From: VYFG01 sp965248685
GTDB lineage: Bacteria; Pseudomonadota; Gammaproteobacteria; Arenicellales; Poriferihabitantaceae
Length of the DNA: 64,000 nucleotides
Direction: 5' to 3'
Assembly: GCA_965248685.1 (NCBI GenBank)
Contig: CBDFKC010000003.1
Span: 310,001-374,000 of the forward strand
Positions 59,860 through 64,000 of this stretch are shown here, in pieces. The number at the start of each line of letters is the position of its first letter. The first letter of the stretch is position 1. Made by a program: the position numbers and the translations under genes. A model generated the notes under the pieces. The model was not told the origin of the DNA. It saw nothing but the letters and a program-made list of their open reading frames with translations, and made no database searches.

Positions 59860-61071
59860 TTAAATGTTATCAAGTTGTTGGCGGATCACCTGGGCGATGG
59901 CATCACAATCATCATCGCTCAAGGCTAATGGAATACGCATATCGAATGTGGTATTCAATATGGCTTCGGTATCGGGTAAGTGTTGGGATTCGAGATACTG
60001 CCAGTGATGATACTGGCTGGTATAGCCCATGGGCTCATCGCGGCCAAACCATTTTACTGCTACTCCTACTGCGGTGCAGTTATCAGCAAATACCTGCATT
60101 TGCCCGTCGCTAAGGCCGGCAACATGAAACTGAATCGAACTTGCGACAAACTGTTCCTGGGGTAATCGCGCTGGCACGCTGACATGCTCAATATCATTCA
60201 AACGATTCTCCAACCCTGTATACAGCGAGTTCCAGCGTTCACCCCGTTGGGTTATTTGCTTTAGTTGCGGCCTGAGAATACTCGCCACCAGATTCGACAT
60301 TCGCATACTGAAATTAGGAATGTGTAGTCTGAGCCGGTCGAAAACTTCCTTCGGTGGCACGCTCTGATGTTGCTGATAAAGCATGTAACTGCCCGAATAG
60401 AGTATTGCTTTGGCCGCCATCTCGTCGTCATCGGTGACCAGAATGCCGCCTTCGCCAGAGTTGATATGTTTGAACGTCTGGGTACTAAAACAACCCACCG
60501 CACCAAATCGACCGGTAAACTTACCATTCCACTTGGCTCCCATGGTATGAGCGCAGTCTTCCACCAGGATTAAACCCAGCTCATTGCAAATCGACTGAAT
60601 CCGGTCCATATCTGCGATATGTCCCCGCATATGGGTCAACAACAATACCTTGGCGCCGGATTTCCGGGCCTTGCCTTCGAGATCGTCAAATCGAATGCAA
60701 TAGTCTGGATCCACATCCACCAAAACCGCCGACCCACCAGCGTGTTGAATTGCCCCTGGAACTGGCGCCAGGTTAAAAGCATTCACCAGAACCTTGTCAC
60801 CTGCTTCAACCCCGGCCACCTTAAGCCCTAGAAAAATTGCGCATCCTCCTGAGTTGATCCCAACAGCATAGCGGCTGCCAAGATACTCAGCGTATTCCTG
60901 TTCAAGCAGTGCGACATGGGGTTCGGTACCAGCATACTCGCCATAACGATGTAATCGGCCGGTGCGCATAAGCTTAACTGCCTGCTCGATGGCATCTTCA
61001 GGTATCGGTCCCGGATCACTTAAATCAATGTTGAGCATGGGTTGATCGGGTTTTCGCATTGGTTTTGACAT
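59860..61071 (-). CDS. DegT/DnrJ/EryC1/StrS-family PLP aminotransferase
   Basis: The 403-residue product has the family motifs: GSRYAVGINSGGCAIFLGLK, NAFNLAPVPGAIQHAGGSAV LVDV, ILVEDCAHTMGAKWNGKFTG with the PLP Asp, and CFSTQTFKHINSGEGGILVT with the catalytic Lys in TFKHINSGEGG. These usually aminate sugars, or in some members amino-acid-like keto compounds. With a D-cysteine desulfhydrase-like gene, a racemase and a ureohydrolase around it and no nucleotide-sugar gene, an amino-acid or keto-acid substrate is possible. It lies 57 bases after the racemase stop. Confidence 0.92.
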   Translation of the reverse strand: MSKPMRKPDQPMLNIDLSDPGPIPEDAIEQAVKLMRTGRLHRYGEYAGTEPHVALLEQEYAEYLGSRYAVGINSGGCAIFLGLKVAGVEAGDKVLVNAFNLAPVPGAIQHAGGSAVLVDVDPDYCIRFDDLEGKARKSGAKVLLLTHMRGHIADMDRIQSICNELGLILVEDCAHTMGAKWNGKFTGRFGAVGCFSTQTFKHINSGEGGILVTDDDEMAAKAILYSGSYMLYQQHQSVPPKEVFDRLRLHIPNFSMRMSNLVASILRPQLKQITQRGERWNSLYTGLENRLNDIEHVSVPARLPQEQFVASSIQFHVAGLSDGQMQVFADNCTAVGVAVKWFGRDEPMGYTSQYHHWQYLESQHLPDTEAILNTTFDMRIPLALSDDDCDAIAQVIRQQLDNI

Positions 61072-61128
61072 AATATCTTCGCGCTGGTACTGATATATAC
61101 AATATGTTTAATACACTACACTTACAAA

Positions 61129-61929
61129 TTAATTGAATTGGACCACCCGACCTTGTCCTGAAGATTTAGCCGCGCTGAATTCTGGCAACGGCCTTAAATT
61201 CTTCGCGAAAGCCACGCAGGACCCAGCCAAAATTTCGCTACTGTCGAACAACGGAACACACAGGTCAGTCGGTCCCAGTGCCAGGGGTACTTCGGTACAG
61301 CCTGCGATCACAGACCCGGCGCCCTGGGCGACTAGCATTTCGGCCATTGTCCGCATCTGTTTTTTGATCTTATCGGTAACACCAGATTGTTTAATGGTAT
61401 AGATCACCTGCATAAACTGCTTCTGGGCCGCTGGTTCGAGGCAAATTGTTTCGATGCCCATAGCCCCCAGCCTGTTTTGGTATAACGCAGTCGCGATAGC
61501 ACCATCTACCGCCAACAATCCTACCTGGGGCGGTTTCGCTGGTTCCAAATCTGAATTTTCCACGGATTCAACCTGCCGCACAACAACCGCGACGGTTTCA
61601 TCTATTACACTGACAAATGGGATCGAAACCTCGGCCACAACGCCGTCAACAAACGCGTGGGCAGTATTGCATGGCATCGCCAAAAAATCGGCACCGGCAG
61701 ATTCGAGCCACCTTGCGCTACGCAGAAAGCAACCCGCCGGACTCTCACCAGTTCCCGCTATAGCATGGTTACGATTCGGCGCCTTGGGGTTATTATCGAT
61801 CAGAATTTGCAGATGATCCTGCTCACAGGTAATGGGGGTCAGCTGGATAATCCGATGACAGAAATCCATGGTCGCGGCGGGCCCGAGGCCACCGATCACA
61901 CCAATTATTTTATCGCCAGAATAGTTCAC
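61129..61929 (-). CDS. Aspartate/glutamate racemase-family protein
   Basis: The product (about 266 residues from GTG 61929) starts IIGVIGGLGPAATMDFCHRI, then has LAMPCNTAHAFVDGV with the first catalytic Cys and VIAGCTEVPLALGP with the second, the two-cysteine mechanism of Asp/Glu and hydantoin racemases. An upstream TTG/ATG would add up to 28 residues (MVYVIVLRRTRLLHSS) of unlikely leader. It could racemise aspartate, glutamate or a substituted hydantoin. It is 147 bases downstream of the arginase-family gene. Confidence 0.88.
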   Translation of the reverse strand: MNYSGDKIIGVIGGLGPAATMDFCHRIIQLTPITCEQDHLQILIDNNPKAPNRNHAIAGTGESPAGCFLRSARWLESAGADFLAMPCNTAHAFVDGVVAEVSIPFVSVIDETVAVVVRQVESVENSDLEPAKPPQVGLLAVDGAIATALYQNRLGAMGIETICLEPAAQKQFMQVIYTIKQSGVTDKIKKQMRTMAEMLVAQGAGSVIAGCTEVPLALGPTDLCVPLFDSSEILAGSCVAFAKNLRPLPEFSAAKSSGQGRVVQFN

Positions 61930-62076
61930 AGTCGAAGCCCCAACGGGCCGGGCAGAAATTAAGGCGCTGGAGTGTAACAATCTTGTCCGCCGCAGAACAA
62001 TAACATATACCAATCATCCGATAGCCCAGCCTGCTCCGATTAGAAGTGCCGGTAATGCTGGGCTGCCAAATTAATT

Positions 62077-63090
62077 TCAATTACTGATGCAATCAGCGAT
62101 CAGGGAAATCATTTCAAACATCAGCGAATTTGCCACCATAGAAGTAATCTTGTTGGGTGAGTCCTTGGTTGGCATTAAGCAGACAACATCACCCCCAATA
62201 ATGTTTTTGCCTTTAACCGAACGAATCATCTTCATGACCTCATTAATGCGAAGACCTTCTACCCCAGCCTCGATATTGGCGACCCCAGGCGCTACTGTGG
62301 GGTCCAGGCAATCCAAATCGAAGGTGATATATACCGGGGTGTCACCCAGTCGCTGATTGATTACTTCTATAGACTGGTCGAGCCCAATCTCGGCATAACG
62401 ATCCATGTCGATAACCTCGTAGCCGAGATCGTAGCTTGGTTCTAACCAGTCCAGCGTACGTGGATTCCCCCGAATGCCGACTTGTACACTGGTATACGGA
62501 TCGACATGCCCATCTCTTACCAGATAACTGGCCCAATGGGCCGCTGATTTTTTGGCACCGAGAAAATGTTCGATATGATGAAAAGCGTCGGTATGGGCAT
62601 CAAAATGCAATAAACTGGCTTTGCGTCCGTTGGTCAGCGCTGCCTGATCTCCGGCAATGGCCTGGAGGATACCTCCGGTCACTGAATGATCACCGCCAAC
62701 GGATACCGGCCTGGCCCCGGCCCGATCGATGCGTTGGTAGAAATCGGTAATACGCTGAATGCTCAATTCATTATCATTGGCTTCTGGTAACGCCACATCG
62801 CCCAGATCATGAATCCGGCATTGCTTCCAGGGATCAACGCCAAATGCCTTGTGGGCCCGACGCCCAAGGGCGGAAATATCCCGCACCGCCCGGGGTCCTA
62901 GGTGCTGATCCCGCTCGGTGGTCCCATTGCCGGTACTATGGGGTACCCCCACCAATGCAATATCGCAATTGGTTGGATCGGGGTCATGGGGACAACGAAA
63001 CAGGGTTGGCACACCCCACCAATACAGGCCATTCAACATGGCGTCGAGTTTTTCCTGAGTCCCTTGGTCTGAAGAGTTTTGATCGGTCAT
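62077..63090 (-). CDS. Arginase/agmatinase-family ureohydrolase (guanidinobutyrase-like)
   Basis: The 337-residue product has the two-manganese site of ureohydrolases: VSVGGDHSVTGGIL with the His, LLHFDAHTDAFHHI with Asp-x-His-x-Asp, and YITFDLDCLDPTVAPGV with Asp-x-Asp. It hydrolyses a guanidino compound to urea and an amine; candidates are agmatine, guanidinobutyrate or guanidinopropionate. ATG 63090 was chosen (MTDQNSSDQGTQEKL); the upstream 35-residue extension overlaps the protease gene. It follows that gene after 4 bases and may be translated with it. The DDAH-like gene at 50269 supports a guanidino theme. Confidence 0.9.
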   Translation of the reverse strand: MTDQNSSDQGTQEKLDAMLNGLYWWGVPTLFRCPHDPDPTNCDIALVGVPHSTGNGTTERDQHLGPRAVRDISALGRRAHKAFGVDPWKQCRIHDLGDVALPEANDNELSIQRITDFYQRIDRAGARPVSVGGDHSVTGGILQAIAGDQAALTNGRKASLLHFDAHTDAFHHIEHFLGAKKSAAHWASYLVRDGHVDPYTSVQVGIRGNPRTLDWLEPSYDLGYEVIDMDRYAEIGLDQSIEVINQRLGDTPVYITFDLDCLDPTVAPGVANIEAGVEGLRINEVMKMIRSVKGKNIIGGDVVCLMPTKDSPNKITSMVANSLMFEMISLIADCISN

Positions 63091-63094
63091 GTTT

Positions 63095-64000
63095 TTAATC
63101 CAGTTCGAGGTCTTGATCCATGGTTTGACAAATAAAAGCCCGGGACACTTCAAGTTGATCGGCAATGTCCTCGAGCACCGCACGCTCTTTGGCACTGGTA
63201 TGCCCGTCGGCCCTGGACACTACGCATAAATCGCGCATTACCTGCATGCGCTGGGGCTGGCTGGTTTGCTGCATGACTCGCTTGATGCGGTCCTTAACAC
63301 CCCTTACGATTCGATCGATGTCCAGTCCTTCCTTCAATTCGCCCTTGCCAAAAAACTTCTCGAATACCTTGATTTCATCGGGCTTGATATCACCATCTGC
63401 ACTGGCCACCGCAATGGCTCCGGCAAACAGTAACTGCTTCATGGCTATGGCGGTATCGGTGCGCCCTGCCAGGTAACTGGGTTCCATCAAACTCATGATG
63501 CGCTGCACCGAGACGTCCAGATTATCTTTATCCGGCCCCCCACGGGTCATAAGACCAGAGGCATGAAACTGTTTTAAAGCTTTAACCCTTAGCGGGCTAA
63601 ACGGATGGGTGGAAAACCAGTCTTCCTTGGGCGCACCCTGACCCGGTGCAGCATCTTCCACCTGCATCTCATCAACCTGATTCAGAAATTCATCGAGATC
63701 AAAATGAATTATTTTGTCACCCAGACCGGATGCCAATTTGAATAAAGAACGGGCCACCCCATTTAAATCCTGGGCGCAAAAAGCCCCGGCTCGATCCGCG
63801 GAAATTTCGGCGTTTCGCGACCATGCGAACAAGTCGAGCGCCAGTTTTGGATCTGGCTTCTGCTGTCCCTGTAACAGGTATCCGATTGGAATCTGGTGAT
63901 GATTGTAGACATGATGACCAAACTCATGGCCGATAACAAATTTTAGCTCACTACCTTCGAAGGCTTCCAGCAAACTGGAGGAGAACATGACAAATAGCTG
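63095..64000 (-). CDS. M48-type metalloprotease with a TerB-like C-terminal domain (N-terminus outside window)
   Basis: The frame is open to the window edge, so the protein starts outside. Visible are the zinc site FVIGHEFGHHVYNHHQ (HExxH), WSRNAEISADRAGAFCAQDL with the third ligand Glu, and STHPFSPLRVKALKQFHASG, as in M48 (HtpX/Oma1-like) peptidases. The last 130 residues (FAGAIAVASADGDIKPDEIK and VMRDLCVVSRADGHTSAKER) are two TerB-like repeats (acidic ADG..K..E pattern) after the protease. The combination is uncommon in my recollection. It is 4 bases before the ureohydrolase gene. Confidence 0.88.
   Translation of the reverse strand, partial: QLFVMFSSSLLEAFEGSELKFVIGHEFGHHVYNHHQIPIGYLLQGQQKPDPKLALDLFAWSRNAEISADRAGAFCAQDLNGVARSLFKLASGLGDKIIHFDLDEFLNQVDEMQVEDAAPGQGAPKEDWFSTHPFSPLRVKALKQFHASGLMTRGGPDKDNLDVSVQRIMSLMEPSYLAGRTDTAIAMKQLLFAGAIAVASADGDIKPDEIKVFEKFFGKGELKEGLDIDRIVRGVKDRIKRVMQQTSQPQRMQVMRDLCVVSRADGHTSAKERAVLEDIADQLEVSRAFICQTMDQDLELD

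Noticed and set aside
1..64000. CRISPR array, prophage, toxin-antitoxin pair or restriction system
   Set aside because: No regularly spaced repeats, no phage structural genes and no recognisable nuclease, methylase or toxin pair were seen.

Overview
The window looks like a chromosome segment of a free-living, probably marine or aquatic gammaproteobacterium. The main support is gene order: uvrC-pgsA-tRNA-Gly-tRNA-Cys-tRNA-Leu (as in E. coli uvrC-pgsA-glyW-cysT-leuZ) and rnpB / rsmI / lpoA-yraN / dolP, plus SlyX. Genus cannot be fixed from the sequence. Some genes look foreign to that background, notably an EF-P of alphaproteobacterial type and a DUF3726 gene.

Layout. 1-2133: 3' end of a periplasmic nitrate reductase operon (napA partial, napB, napC). 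2287-24163: an accessory region of single genes and divergent regulator/enzyme pairs (AraC, LysR, TetR; PPOX, NTF2-like, PhzF, SDR, CMD, MDR, lipase, hydroxyacid dehydrogenase), a response regulator-histidine kinase pair, a PhyH oxygenase, an EamA exporter, a PAS-only protein and pirin. It holds several broken genes: a VOC protein, a quinone oxidoreductase tail, two LysR fragments and an azoreductase start. 24326-28331: an AT-rich stretch of hypothetical genes, an IS3-type orfA remnant and an extra IHF/HU-like gene, ending in a repeat block beside the 3' end of tRNA-Leu. It reads as a decayed island.

28409-31394: the tRNA/pgsA/uvrC block. 31531-40895: an Fe/2OG oxygenase related to the HalD/BesD group, an Old Yellow Enzyme-type demethylase, a Rieske oxygenase (together suggesting quaternary/N-methyl amine breakdown), efp, and a tight three-gene operon of a large unknown protein, a DUF3726 protein and a TPR/GT41 (O-GlcNAc-transferase-like) protein, which is the best candidate for an undescribed system. 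41250-46325: RNase P RNA, rsmI, lpoA, yraN, dolP, hldC.

46400-64000: mainly metabolic genes on the minus strand: glyoxalase, SlyX, M19 dipeptidase, aldehyde dehydrogenase, a DDAH-like guanidino hydrolase, an FAD dehydrogenase with a gentisate-dioxygenase-like cupin, FkbM methyltransferase, truncated haemoglobin, D-cysteine desulfhydrase-like enzyme, DegT aminotransferase, Asp/Glu racemase, arginase-family ureohydrolase and an M48 protease carrying a TerB-like domain. These suggest amino-acid and guanidino-compound catabolism. At least two miniature inverted-repeat families are present.

Regulatory structure is clearest at the tetR/oxidoreductase divergent promoter (two 15-bp palindromes and a shared -10) and at the lysR/CMD divergent region (three copies of an 8-bp motif). 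All functional calls rest on reading translated sequence and motifs by eye; no database search was possible.
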